Source: Couchioplanes caeruleus (GTDB lineage: Bacteria; Actinomycetota; Actinomycetes; Mycobacteriales; Micromonosporaceae). From it: DNA of 64,000 bases. This document shows, piece after piece, positions 1-8,322 of this stretch (positions are counted from its first letter, which is position 1; each line of letters begins with the position of its first letter). A program made the translations under genes and the position numbers. Under the pieces are notes generated by a model. The model did no database searches. It saw only the letters and a list, made by a program, of their open reading frames with translations, and was not told the DNA's origin. The DNA is taken from positions 4,588,001-4,652,000 of the forward strand of contig NZ_RJKL01000001.1 of the NCBI RefSeq assembly GCF_003751945.1, written 5' to 3'.

Positions 1-2
1 GC

Positions 3-1022
3 CCCGATGAGGTCGGTGACTTCCTCAAGGCCGTAGAAATCCATGGCATCGACGCCGTGGAGAAGAACCTGCGAGACCTCGGTGACCTGCCGGCGGCACC
101 CAGGCTGAAGGAACTGGCCGAGGGCTGCCTGACCGGGAACAGCTTCAGCCCTGAGACGCCGGTCCTGCTCGCCGACGGCACCCGAAAGGCGATCGCCGAC
201 ATCCGCACCGGCGATCAGGTTCGAGCCACCGATCCCGTTGCTCGCCTGACCGCCGCGCGGACTGTCACCGAACTGCACCGCAACTATGACACCGCACTTG
301 CTGACGTTACCGTCGAAGACAGCTCCGGCCGCCGTAGCACAATCCACACCACTCAGGAACACCCTTTCTGGAACGCGACCACACGGCAGTGGACCAACGC
401 CGCGGACCTCGATGGCGACGCAGTGCACACCACCGCCGGTAAGCGCCTTCGAGTGACCTCAGTCCGGAGCTTCGCCGGCGGGCGGACGATGTACAACCTC
501 ACCGTCGCCGACCTCCACACGTACTATGTAATCGCCGGTGGTCATCCGGTACTAGTGCACAATGTCGGCGCTGCAGCTGCAATCTGTGGAGGCACTGCAA
601 CCGATCTGCGAAATTCGCCGGGAATCGCTGGCGGTAGGGTCGCGGCACCTGCGAGGGGAGCCGACTGGCTGCAAGGAACGCATGGCAATGCAGGTCGAAT
701 CCCGGGTCAAATCGCCGCACAACTGCACGGCCGAACCTTCAAGAGTTTCGATGACTTCCGTCAGCAATTCTGGAAGGCGGTCGGAAACGACAGCGAACTC
801 GGCGCGGGCTTCTCCGCTCAGAATGTCGCCAGGATGAAGGCCGGCAACTCGCCGTTCGTCGCTACCTCGCAGCAGTACGGTGGCGGCCGGAATTACGTCC
901 TGCACCATGTGCAGCCGATTCAGCACGGCGGAGGCGTGTATGATATGGACAACATAGTCGTGGTGACTCCACTATTCCACTCACAGATTCTGTCTCCGAA
1001 CTACCACTATGGAAATGGGTAG
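3..1022 (+). CDS. Polymorphic toxin C-terminal part: Hint domain plus colicin E-type HNH DNase (5' end outside window)
   Basis: The frame is open to the left edge, so the true start lies upstream; the GTG at 57 is only internal. Seen: a Hint domain from the Cys of 'GCLTGNSFSPETPVLL' (about nt 126) to the terminal 'VLVHN' (about nt 550-564), then a linker and a toxic tip. The tip holds 'FKSFDDFRQQFWKAV' and 'LHHVQPIQHGGGVYDMDN' followed by 'VVVTPLFH', which lines up motif by motif with the nuclease domains of colicins E2/E7/E8/E9 and S-type pyocins (HNH, Zn-dependent, non-specific DNase). Known: pretoxin-Hint domains cleave off the C-terminal toxin. Inferred: an intercellular or intraspecies competition toxin, released after export and targeting chromosomal DNA of neighbours. 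The immunity gene follows 2 nt downstream. The tip is less GC-rich than the Hint part, as is usual for exchangeable toxin tips. Confidence 0.88.
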   Translation, partial: PDEVGDFLKAVEIHGIDAVEKNLRDLGDLPAAPRLKELAEGCLTGNSFSPETPVLLADGTRKAIADIRTGDQVRATDPVARLTAARTVTELHRNYDTALADVTVEDSSGRRSTIHTTQEHPFWNATTRQWTNAADLDGDAVHTTAGKRLRVTSVRSFAGGRTMYNLTVADLHTYYVIAGGHPVLVHNVGAAAAICGGTATDLRNSPGIAGGRVAAPARGADWLQGTHGNAGRIPGQIAAQLHGRTFKSFDDFRQQFWKAVGNDSELGAGFSAQNVARMKAGNSPFVATSQQYGGGRNYVLHHVQPIQHGGGVYDMDNIVVVTPLFHSQILSPNYHYGNG

Positions 1023-1024
1023 CG

Positions 1025-1240
1025 ATGGAAATCGGCGGCGATGTGCGGGAGCGAGCGCTGGAGCTAGTTAGGCTCCTTCGCGACCCGAATCTGCCCGACA
1101 GCGAGACCGACGGTCCTCTAGTTGAGCTTGAGCGGATTACGCGGTGCCCGCACGTATCCGACCTGATGTTCTTCCGGGATCCGAGCCTCTCTGACGAGGA
1201 AGTCGTTGATCAGGCGCTGAGCTACCGCCCGTTCACTTGA
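1025..1240 (+). CDS. Colicin/pyocin-type immunity protein (Im-like)
   Basis: A 71-residue acidic protein starting 2 nt after the DNase toxin stop. The block 'ITRCPHVSDLMFFRDPSLSDEEVV' region (residues about 37-60) follows the family pattern E-H-P-x-x-S-D-L-I-Y-Y-P...D-S-P-x-G-I-V of Im2/Im7/Im9: the SDL aspartate is kept and the two exosite tyrosines are replaced by Phe. The family folds as a four-helix bundle that binds the DNase exosite next to the active site. Position, size, acidity and motif all agree that it neutralises the toxin encoded immediately upstream. Function is inferred from family and pairing. Confidence 0.85.
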   Translation: MEIGGDVRERALELVRLLRDPNLPDSETDGPLVELERITRCPHVSDLMFFRDPSLSDEEVVDQALSYRPFT

Positions 1241-1466
1241 CATGGCGTGGGTGGGCGCACTCGCCGTCACGGGCTGATTTGAGCCCGGTCGAACACGTCC
1301 GCAGCCGCCGGGCACGTTAGCGCGCCTACCTTGCCGCGAGGGCAGGAACATTCCCCTGGGGGCAGGCGTGGCCCCACGTGGGCGTGGCGGCGGCCAGGCC
1401 GGATCACGTGGGATTGGACCCAGTGGTGCATCGGCATCGAACGGGTCGGCGTTCAGAGGCCGAGCC
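1241..1466. other. Intergenic, no gene seen
   Basis: Between the immunity gene and repeat copy A I see no open frame with a plausible start, codon bias or known motif. It is GC-rich and contains two CACGTG hexamers (around 1375 and 1405) that may be chance. Confidence 0.4.
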
Positions 1467-1661
1467 GTGCCGGGACGGATCTATGGCCCCCCGCTTACCC
1501 CCCGAAAACCCCCGTCAAGTATCGGCCAGCAGCGACAAGTGTTGATCGATCGACGGGTGGATCTGCGCAGGTCAAAGACGAGCTTCGGCAACCGTTGACA
1601 AGTTACTTGTCGTGACGTTCGGTAACAGAAGGTTGTCAACTCTAGTCAGCGTTGTGCAAGG
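1467..1661. repeat. Dispersed att-like repeat, copy A
   Basis: Shares with copies B (10675-10850) and C (23763-23929) the ordered blocks 'GCTTACCCCCCGAAA', 'CAGCGACAAGTGT' (A and C), 'ACTTGTCGTGACG' and 'GGTAACAGAAGGTTG'. Copies A and B continue to the right with similar sequence ('TGTCAACTC..ATCAGCGTT'), whereas copy C switches at 'GGTT' to a tRNA 3'-end-like sequence. This break at one shared point is what attachment-site recombination products look like. Read on the minus strand, A and B also give similar short peptides ('RVDNLLLP' and 'RVDNILLP'), consistent with them being the end of an integrase gene plus att region. Confidence 0.55.
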
Positions 1662-2167
1662 CTTATAGAAGGCCTTGAGCAGACCCTGAGGTTGAGCAAC
1701 AGCAGCGGCTGCCAGCACTCCAACGGCAACTCGGCGAGAGTCATGTCCTCGGCCATGCCGCGCGGAAGCCGGAGACCGGTGGGAACGACGACGCGCGGAT
1801 CCGGGCGCCGCAGAACGCAACACCGGCCGCTGCGCGTGCCGCTGTCCCACACCCAGGCCCGGCGGTCGGCTGGCGCAAGAGCGTCGAACTCCGCCGCAGG
1901 CGGCTGTTGCAGACTCCACCCGGACAGTTCGGTAGCCCGTTGGAGTAACAGGTCGGCGTCAAGCACCACCATCTGTTCGCCCATGGCGCCAGTCTCGTCG
2001 TCAGCGAACCGCACACAAGGCGTTCCTGGTGCGGTCACCCCAACGTAGTGCCCGGCTACACGCATCGGGGACCGCGCGCGGACGGCGGCAGATGAGCGCA
2101 CCCGATCAAGCGACGTCTGGCTGACGACCGCGGGCGTCCCCGTGCGAGCAAGCAATAATAATGACAT
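1646..2167 (-). CDS. Hypothetical protein, possibly a decayed gene
   Basis: An open frame of up to 173 codons with ordinary protein composition and good G/C third-position bias in its middle and C-terminal parts; another possible start is the ATG at 1984. No family recognised. The 3' end runs into repeat copy A, so the natural C-terminus may have been replaced. The outer start overlaps the start of the divergent gene at 2166 ('CATG'), which argues for the inner start. Could also be a remnant of a larger gene cut by the repeat. Confidence 0.3.
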   Translation of the reverse strand: MSLLLLARTGTPAVVSQTSLDRVRSSAAVRARSPMRVAGHYVGVTAPGTPCVRFADDETGAMGEQMVVLDADLLLQRATELSGWSLQQPPAAEFDALAPADRRAWVWDSGTRSGRCCVLRRPDPRVVVPTGLRLPRGMAEDMTLAELPLECWQPLLLLNLRVCSRPSISLAQR

Positions 2168-2525
2168 GGCCTACCTCGATGGGTTGGACAACGCTGAGTA
2201 CTTGGTGCTCGCGCCGCTGGAATTAGGTACTCCGCGACCACTGTGGGAGATCGCTGAAGACTTCGTCAGGTCCGTAGTCGGCGCCCCTCCAACGAAGGAG
2301 GAGGTGGCTGCACTTCTCGGCCCAGGGCTGGCCTCTCTGGCGGCGCGCGAGTTGGTTGAGGTACGCCAATTCTCGTCCTGGCCTGCTGCCTGGGTACAGG
2401 GAATTCCAGTAGATGACAGCAGGCTCAGCGCGGCCAACTTTCGCACCGACGCCTGGGCCGGGTATGCCGACGGTCAGGAGACGGTGGTCGCCCTGATCAC
2501 CGAGGCCGGTCTCCAGCGGCTCTAG
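2166..2525 (+). CDS. Hypothetical small protein (winged-helix-like N-terminus)
   Basis: ATG at 2166 (the frame also allows GTG at 2142) gives about 119 residues. The first half, with 'LWEIAEDFVRSVV' and 'KEEVAALLGPGLASLAARELVEV', reads like a helix-turn-helix/winged-helix segment; the second half is short beta-like segments ending 'LITEAGLQRL'. Size and location, close to a toxin-immunity module, would fit an orphan immunity or accessory protein, but there is no recognisable motif and the function is unknown. Confidence 0.5.
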   Translation: MAYLDGLDNAEYLVLAPLELGTPRPLWEIAEDFVRSVVGAPPTKEEVAALLGPGLASLAARELVEVRQFSSWPAAWVQGIPVDDSRLSAANFRTDAWAGYADGQETVVALITEAGLQRL

Positions 2526-2683
2526 GTCGCCGACAGGGACCCATGCATGTAATCGAGAGGGCCGGCTCAGGTATCCACTCAGCCGCTCCGTGTTCTGGTG
2601 GCCGACTACCGATCACCGATCGTGACCAGCTCGACAGAGCCTACGAGTACAGCGGGGCAGTTGAGTACACCATCGCACCGTAA

Positions 2684-4093
2684 TCAACGATGGAACCATC
2701 CAACCTCCTGCGGTTCGCTGAATAGGTCCGACTGTCCAAGATGCACGCCCATCAGTCGCGAATAAAGGCGGGACGCCTGAAGTTCGCTCAGCTCACAAAG
2801 CGCATCACACGCTATTCGAGGCGCATCAATCGGAACTCCTTTCTTCTTCAAGACGAGGGCGGATCGCTGTGTTGCCGGAGGGAGGTTTACATGGGAAAAC
2901 CCTTGAGTTATTCGGGTAGCCTCTTCCAGGAAGTACTCGTAGATTGTTCGGACGGCTCTTCGTTGACCGACCTGGGAAGATTTAAGCCCTGGGCCATCAA
3001 TCACAAAGTACCAAACCATCTCCTTCAAGGCCTTTACGGAGAGCTTTAATTGAGGAGGCCTTATAAGCTCCCAAGAGCCAGCTTCCCTGCCCGCTTTAAG
3101 CTTCAATCCCCAAAAACCCCGTGCGGCACCTGATTCTTTCAACTTAGTCTGCACAATGCAGTCGTGAACCATGTTCGCCACGAAGCCTGACAGTAGGCGG
3201 TCGCGCTCGACCCGACGGCGATACTGCTCGATCGGAAGGTGGGCTTGGAGGCAGGCTAGAGCTCCCTCTAATGCTTGGTCTGCATTCTGCCAACCCAACA
3301 TGTTCCACTTACTTCTCATCCAATCAGAGAAGCATGCCCACGCTTCACCCTCTGTAATCATTTCATCGAGTGGAACTACATCTATCCGAGCGAAGTCTTC
3401 GATGTCATGGACCGCATAGGTGATGTCGTCGGCCCAGTCCATGACCTGTGCTTCCAGGTTCGATGGCGGCAACACGGCGGTAGCGTCGATCTGGCTGACA
3501 AACGCTTCTCCGCAGCACCACTCGAATGCGTCTCGATCACCTCGATATACACTCCATTTTCTACCCGCTTCGCGGTGGTCAACGATTCGGAAGTAGGGAT
3601 ACTTTAGGGTTGCCTGGAGACTCGCCCGCGTGAGATCCAAGCCATACGACCTGCCATCATATGAACCGCAGAGACGGCTAAGTATCCGAAACGTTTGAGC
3701 GTTGCCCTCGAATGAGTCCGTGTTGAGGCTGCTCATCAGTTCTTGAAGTTCCTTTTCGGCCGCATGGCCAAACGGCGGATGGCCGAGATCGTGCGCCATC
3801 CCAGCAAATTCCGCAACGTCTGGATCAAGAAATGGCTTCGCTTCTTTAAAACCTGACTCAGCTAGGTGCTCCGCGATTCCCCTTGAAACCTGACCCACCT
3901 TGATGCTGTGGATCAGCCGATTATGAAGAGTCTGACCCTCCTGGGGCGCGACGACCTGCGTAATTCCTGCCAAGCGCCGGAAGGCTTGAGAGTAGATTAG
4001 TCGATCCCGGTCACGACGAAACTCGGTACGGGTATCATCCGACTTCTTCGAATACTTGCTGCGCCGCTCATGGCGCGGTACGGAGCTGTCCAC
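2684..4093 (-). CDS. dgt: Deoxyguanosinetriphosphate triphosphohydrolase-like HD protein (dGTPase)
   Basis: 469 residues, close to the family norm. The N-terminus has 'RDRDRLIYSQAFRRLAGITQV' features (R-D-R-x-R-I-x-x-S-x-A-F-R-R-L), then 'HNRLIHSIKVGQVSRGIAEHL', the HD pair in 'GMAHDLGHPPFGHAAE' (about residues 105-120) and a downstream 'DWADDITYAVHDIEDF' metal-binding aspartate. The enzyme hydrolyses dNTP, typically dGTP, to deoxynucleoside and triphosphate. Compared with neighbours the gene is clearly lower in GC with relaxed codon use, a sign of horizontal transfer. No partner gene is adjacent. Known: dGTPases of this family can act in anti-phage defence by depleting dNTPs. Its position in a toxin/recombinase island makes that role a reasonable inference, but housekeeping dNTP control is equally possible. 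Confidence 0.88.
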   Translation of the reverse strand: MDSSVPRHERRSKYSKKSDDTRTEFRRDRDRLIYSQAFRRLAGITQVVAPQEGQTLHNRLIHSIKVGQVSRGIAEHLAESGFKEAKPFLDPDVAEFAGMAHDLGHPPFGHAAEKELQELMSSLNTDSFEGNAQTFRILSRLCGSYDGRSYGLDLTRASLQATLKYPYFRIVDHREAGRKWSVYRGDRDAFEWCCGEAFVSQIDATAVLPPSNLEAQVMDWADDITYAVHDIEDFARIDVVPLDEMITEGEAWACFSDWMRSKWNMLGWQNADQALEGALACLQAHLPIEQYRRRVERDRLLSGFVANMVHDCIVQTKLKESGAARGFWGLKLKAGREAGSWELIRPPQLKLSVKALKEMVWYFVIDGPGLKSSQVGQRRAVRTIYEYFLEEATRITQGFSHVNLPPATQRSALVLKKKGVPIDAPRIACDALCELSELQASRLYSRLMGVHLGQSDLFSEPQEVGWFHR

Positions 4094-4709
4094 CGCACAC
4101 CCTTGTGAGTAGGTCTTTAGCCCATATTCGGTTGCATCGACCGAGCGCCTTAGATTTGGGCAGTGAATACTCGGAAATCTGCGGAGCGCTCAGGTTGTCA
4201 TGTAGGATAGCGAATTCCGCATGGGTGTTGGAGTGACTATCGAAGTTGTTGTTCGGACGAGCGCGGGAAGGCACTCACATCGGCAGTTGAGTGCGCCGAA
4301 CGTCACCGCGGTCGGTGATGCGGTCAGCTTCCGGCCAGGCGGCGGCGCGGGCGCTGTCGGCGCGGCAACTGTCGTCGCCGGGCGGCACCATCGTCAAGCC
4401 CTGCCAGAGCAGCAGGTCGCGGTCGGCGAGGGAACAGGAACTGATCCTGTACGCGAACGCCGCCCGCCCGATCACCGGCTGGTCGCCGCAATGGCCCAAG
4501 GTTTGGGCCGACCTGTTCGGCATCCACCGTGACGTCCTGCAGCCGTGAATGGCCACCGTCTGCCGGCCACTCGGCCCCGAGCTGGCCGAGGCCGTACGGA
4601 TCGTCCTGGCCGACGGCCACACCGCCGTGACCCGAGGCAGCCATACCTCACGGCGCGTCACCCACGCCGCGAGCACCAGGCAGCATCGGCACGGCAGATC
4701 GCCACCGAG
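4094..4709 (+). other. Upstream region of dgt followed by a gene remnant
   Basis: The first ~200 nt (4094-4300) are lower in GC and presumably carry the dgt promoter; no clear -35/-10 pair is obvious to me. From about 4430 to 4620 one plus-strand frame has excellent G/C third-position bias ('ELILYANAARPITGWSPQW' ... stop at 4548, then 'CRPLGPELAEAVRIVLADG'). It is interrupted by a stop and lacks a proper start, so it looks like the end of a degraded gene of the same recombinase/regulator unit. I do not recognise the family. Confidence 0.35.
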
Positions 4710-5045
4710 ATGGTTGCGATGCCGGGGTCTACTGCGCTGGGGCGAACTGCTGCAGTATGGCGCGCTGTGCAGCAGCGGTTCGCCGAGCACGGACTGGTGA
4801 TCTCCGCCGGGAAGATGTCCGGGCTGTGGTCCGGTCAGCCCATGACGCTCAAGCTCAGCGACCTCGACGTCATCTGCGTGGCCTTGGACTGCCAGGTCGG
4901 GGACCTGCTCATCGCCGAACCGGACACCGTGACCCGGCCGGGGCAGGACGCTGCTGGCAAGCCCGCCGCCGACGCGACCGTCGCGAGCGACATCCGACGG
5001 GTCGTGCCACGCCGCCGTGACGGCCGCTCGCTGCCGCCGCGCTGA
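4710..5045 (+). CDS. Cro/C1 (Xre)-type helix-turn-helix regulator
   Basis: The convincing part is 'LVISAGKMSGLWSGQPMTL' followed by 'KLSDLDVICVALDCQVGDLL', the HTH_26-like pattern of small Xre regulators, then a basic tail. ATG 4710 gives 111 residues; the frame is open back to 4545 but that extension is Arg/Pro-rich and looks out-of-frame. The gene ends 3 nt before the recombinase start and is probably co-transcribed, as seen for regulators that control actinomycete integrase units. The true start is uncertain, and the upstream remnant suggests its 5' part may be damaged. Confidence 0.6.
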   Translation: MVAMPGSTALGRTAAVWRAVQQRFAEHGLVISAGKMSGLWSGQPMTLKLSDLDVICVALDCQVGDLLIAEPDTVTRPGQDAAGKPAADATVASDIRRVVPRRRDGRSLPPR

Positions 5046-5048
5046 TCG

Positions 5049-6681
5049 GTGGGAGCCCGTGACCATGACGGCACCCTCGTGCCGCGAACCGTCACCAGCT
5101 GCGCAGCCTGCTTCGCCTGGGGCCTGACCTTCGCCCAAGGTGTCTGCATCGCCTGCTACCAGTTCGCCAACCCGCGCGACGGCAACCTCGTCGACACCTG
5201 CCGAGCCTGCGAGCGCCGGCAGCGGTTGAGGAAGGGCTACTGCCGGTTGTGCTGGTGTCAGGCCCGCGACGACCGCCGACGGTGGGCGTCTGTCGCCCGC
5301 TCCGCCGTGGTGTTGGCCCCCTACCTGACCGGCATCCGCTGGCAGCAACTGTTCCTGGCCATCAGCGACCGCCGCCAAGCGCTTCCACGCGCAGCTCCCC
5401 GCCGTTACGGCGCCAAGGGGCGACCGGCCAAACAGCCGCCACCGCCTGCCGGGCGACCGCCCAGCGCCTGGACCGAGGAACCACTGCTGCCGTCGGGTCC
5501 GCGCGACTACCGGCGCGTCACCGTCGACCTGCGCGCCGGGCCGCCACCGGACAACCCGTGGCTGGCCTGGGCGCTGCACCTGGCCCACACCACCGCCGAG
5601 GCCCGCGGCTGGCAACCGGTCGCGCGAAGCGCCATGCAACGTGTCCTCGTCAAGCTGCTCGCCGAGCACCGCGAACCCGACCGCATCCGCGTCAGCGACA
5701 TCGCCGCCCTCACCGCCCGGCGGCACTACATCAACCTCGACTACGTCATCGAGATCCTCACGACCATGGACGTCGTCGACGATGACCGGCCCGCCAACCT
5801 TGAGGGCTGGATGACCGCCAAGCTCGCCGACTTGCCCGACGCGTGGCGACGAGACCTGCACCGCTGGGGCCGAGTGCTGTTCGACGGCAGCCCGCGCAGC
5901 CGCCCCCGCCACGAAAGCACGGTCCGCGTCTACCTGCGTGTCGCCGCCGACGCCGCGGCCTTCTGGCTCCAGCGGGACCACCTGCGAGAGGTCACCCGCG
6001 ACGACGTCATCGCCTACCTCACCACGTTGCAAGGCCGAGGACGGGAAACCGCGACGACCGCGCTGCGCGGACTGTTCCGATGGGCCAAGACCCACAAACT
6101 GCTCTTCCGGAACCCGACCCACGGCATCCGCGGCGTCAAAGTGCCCGACCTGATCTGGCCGCTGCTCAAGCCGGACGACATCACCGCCAGCGTCACCGCC
6201 GCTACCACCATCCAAGCCCGGCTCTGCGTGGTACTCGCCGCCGTCCACGCCGCACGGCCCGGACAAATCCGCGCCCTGCACCTCGACGACGTCGACCTCA
6301 CCGCCCGCCGCATCACCATCGCCGGCAACAGCCGCCCGCTCGACGACCTCACCGCCCAGGTGCTGCTCGACTGGCTCACCCACCGCCAGCAACGCTGGCC
6401 GAACACCGCCAACCCGCACCTGCTCGTCAGCCACGTCAGCGCCCTGGGTCACACCCCGGTCCACGCCACGCTGGATCCTGAACCTGCGCGGCCTGCCCGG
6501 CACCCTCGAACGACTGCGCATCGACCGCCAGCTCGAAGAAGCCGTCGCCACCGGCGCAGATCCGCTGCACCTGGTGGCCGTCTTCGGATTCAGCGAAGGC
6601 GCCGCCATCCGCTGGGCCGCCAACGCACGAGAACTTATCGGCGAACCTCAGGCGGCTCGCCTCCCCGAGCCATCGCCGTGA
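5049..6681 (+). pseudogene. Zn-ribbon tyrosine recombinase, frameshifted near the C-terminus
   Basis: GTG at 5049. The N-terminus has four CxxC pairs ('CAAC', 'CIAC', 'CRAC', 'CRLC') of a zinc-binding module. Next comes a SAM-like core-binding domain ('TVRVYLRVAADAAAFWL') and a catalytic-domain start ('AVHAARPGQIRALHLDDVDL', Arg I region). Around nt 6465-6475 the reading frame must shift by one: the family-like continuation 'WILNLRGLPGTLERLRI' ... 'HLVAVFGFSEGAAIRWA' is in the next frame and stops at 6681, whereas the original frame runs on as Arg-rich nonsense to 6743. Either the gene is inactivated, there is a sequencing error, or a translational frameshift occurs. Family role: site-specific integration or inversion. 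Confidence 0.72.
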
Positions 6682-6735
6682 GCAGCGCACGAGGGCGGAA
6701 CGAGTTTCCAGCGGTGGTAGGACTACGGTTCGCCG

Positions 6736-7956
6736 GTGACTAGATATCGCCGCACCTACCGCGATGTGGCCGGCCAACGCATCGAAGGCACCTGGCGGCA
6801 CATCTTCACCCGCAACATGAACACGTACTTCCTGACCGACCTGATCATCTACGCCGACGGCGCGATCGACTGCGGCACTGGCGGACTTACCGACCTCGAC
6901 GGGCTGGCCGAACAACTGCGCTGCGGCCGGGTCGCCACCACCCTCGAAGACGGCGCATGGGCATCGGCACACCATCTGGCGGGCTGGCGATTCACCGAGC
7001 CCGACTCCGCCATCAACGCCGAGATGCTCCTCGGTGAGGTCGCCGATGAAGTCGACCGGCTCAACGACCGACCCGACTCCACCGGCCGCTGTCTGCAAGC
7101 AGTAACGACCTACCTGGCCGACCCCACCGAAAACAACCGGCGCACCGTCCGGGAGCGCTATCTGGCGATCCCCGAACACCTGCGCACCTACGCCCTCGGC
7201 GACATGGACCGCAAAGACGCTCCACTGCGGATCCTGATCACCGACCTCGGCAAACAACTGCATGGCTGGCCGAACGGCCCAGTCGTCACAGAGCAGAAGC
7301 TGGCCGAGGCAGTGGCGTATTTCCGCGAGCGCGAGATCGCGATCGAGACACGGGCGACGCGGATCCCAGCCGATGGCCCCGAGCACCCTCAGCAGCCCAC
7401 GCTGACCATCCCGAAAACGGTCTACCCCCGCGGATGGCCGGATCCGCCCGGCGTTGAGGTCCTGCAGAACGACTACCCGGCGGTCATCACCATCGGCGCC
7501 AACACCTACCCCAGCGTCACGCACGCGTACTGGGCGCTGTCGACCCCCGACCCCGGCTGGCACGAGCAGATCACCGCTGCACCGCGCCGATACGACGCCG
7601 GTAAACTCGCCGAGCAGGCACCCCGCCGCACCGACTGGGCCACGGCCCGCCTGGCGGTCATGACCGCTCTGCTGCGCGCTAAGTACACCCAGCACACCCA
7701 GATGGCACAGACCCTGCGCGCCAGTGGCGACGCCCGAATCGTCTACGTCGACTTCGACTCTGCCTACTGGTCTGCCAACGGCAAACGAGGCAACAACTGG
7801 ATCGGCCGGCTGCTGGAAGTGATCCGCTCCGAACTCGCAACCGTCGGCGCCCGGATTCCCCTTCCGACCACTCACGACGTCGACTCCTCGGCTTCAACCG
7901 GAACACAAGGGCCGACATGCGAAGATGGAGCTCCAGGGGCCTCCAGTTCCCCGTGA
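6736..7956 (+). CDS. NADAR-domain protein with an additional N-terminal domain
   Basis: GTG 6736; 406 residues. Residues about 240-375 match the NADAR (YbiA-like) pattern: 'YPSVTHAYWAL', 'DAGKLAEQAPRRTDWATARLAVM', 'LLRAKYTQH', 'YVDFDSAYWSANGKRGNNWIGRLLEVIRSEL'. NADAR proteins are N-glycosidases; characterised members hydrolyse riboflavin intermediates or remove ADP-ribose from modified guanine or ADP-ribosylated substrates, and some are antitoxins to DarT-type toxins. The first ~150 residues ('YRRTYRDVAGQRIEGTWRH') form a separate domain I cannot name. The last ~20 residues after 'PLPTTHD' are low-complexity and overlap the reverse-strand methyltransferase relic, so the native 3' end may have been lost at that junction. 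Confidence 0.75.
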   Translation: MTRYRRTYRDVAGQRIEGTWRHIFTRNMNTYFLTDLIIYADGAIDCGTGGLTDLDGLAEQLRCGRVATTLEDGAWASAHHLAGWRFTEPDSAINAEMLLGEVADEVDRLNDRPDSTGRCLQAVTTYLADPTENNRRTVRERYLAIPEHLRTYALGDMDRKDAPLRILITDLGKQLHGWPNGPVVTEQKLAEAVAYFREREIAIETRATRIPADGPEHPQQPTLTIPKTVYPRGWPDPPGVEVLQNDYPAVITIGANTYPSVTHAYWALSTPDPGWHEQITAAPRRYDAGKLAEQAPRRTDWATARLAVMTALLRAKYTQHTQMAQTLRASGDARIVYVDFDSAYWSANGKRGNNWIGRLLEVIRSELATVGARIPLPTTHDVDSSASTGTQGPTCEDGAPGASSSP

Positions 7957-7976
7957 GAGCACCTGGGTTCGCGGAA

Positions 7977-8280
7977 ACTTCCGGAATTCTGGCCGAGCCG
8001 AAGGACGATGACGTCCTCGTGCTGGGTCAGCCATTGCGGGTCTCCGGCGGCGATGGCGTCGCGGACGTTTTTCTGCTGGAAGAAGGAGGCCCGGGGTACG
8101 AGGACTCCGTTGCGGACGCCGGCCATCAGAGCGACGCATTCCTCGACCAGTTCCAGCCCGGCGGCTTCTCCGGCGGAGACGACCATGCCGGGGATGTCGA
8201 CGAGTTCGCCATGGCGCCGGTACGGGCGGGCGGTGATCACCAGGTGTCCGCCGGGCCGTAGGACCGCTCGGCATCCGGCT
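7977..8280 (-). pseudogene. C-terminal fragment of a TRM11-like SAM-dependent DNA/RNA methyltransferase
   Basis: Minus-strand translation gives 'AVLRPGGHLVITARPYRR', 'HGELVDIPGMV', 'NGVLVPRASFFQ' and 'DPQWLTQHEDVIVLRL', the typical last third of actinomycete TRM11-family methyltransferases. The SAM-binding N-terminal part is absent: upstream of about 8280 the frame enters the antisense of the second toxin gene. No stop follows at the expected place, so the 3' end has been altered too. This is the scar joining the NADAR gene to the truncated toxin cassette. Confidence 0.7.
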
Positions 8281-8322
8281 CTGGGTCCCGAAGTCGCGTG
8301 GGACGTGCCCGAGGTGTCCTCC

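Noticed and set aside
2741..3607. Plus-strand open frames across the dGTPase gene
   Set aside because: Shadows of the minus-strand dGTPase, which has full family motifs.
4275..6623. Minus-strand open frame of 782 codons
   Set aside because: It is antisense to the recombinase/regulator region; composition is Arg/Gly/Val-rich with no family motif, as expected for the shadow of a GC-rich gene.
8008..8322. N-terminal extension of the second toxin frame
   Set aside because: This stretch is the antisense of the methyltransferase fragment and has non-protein-like composition; the first credible start is 8323.
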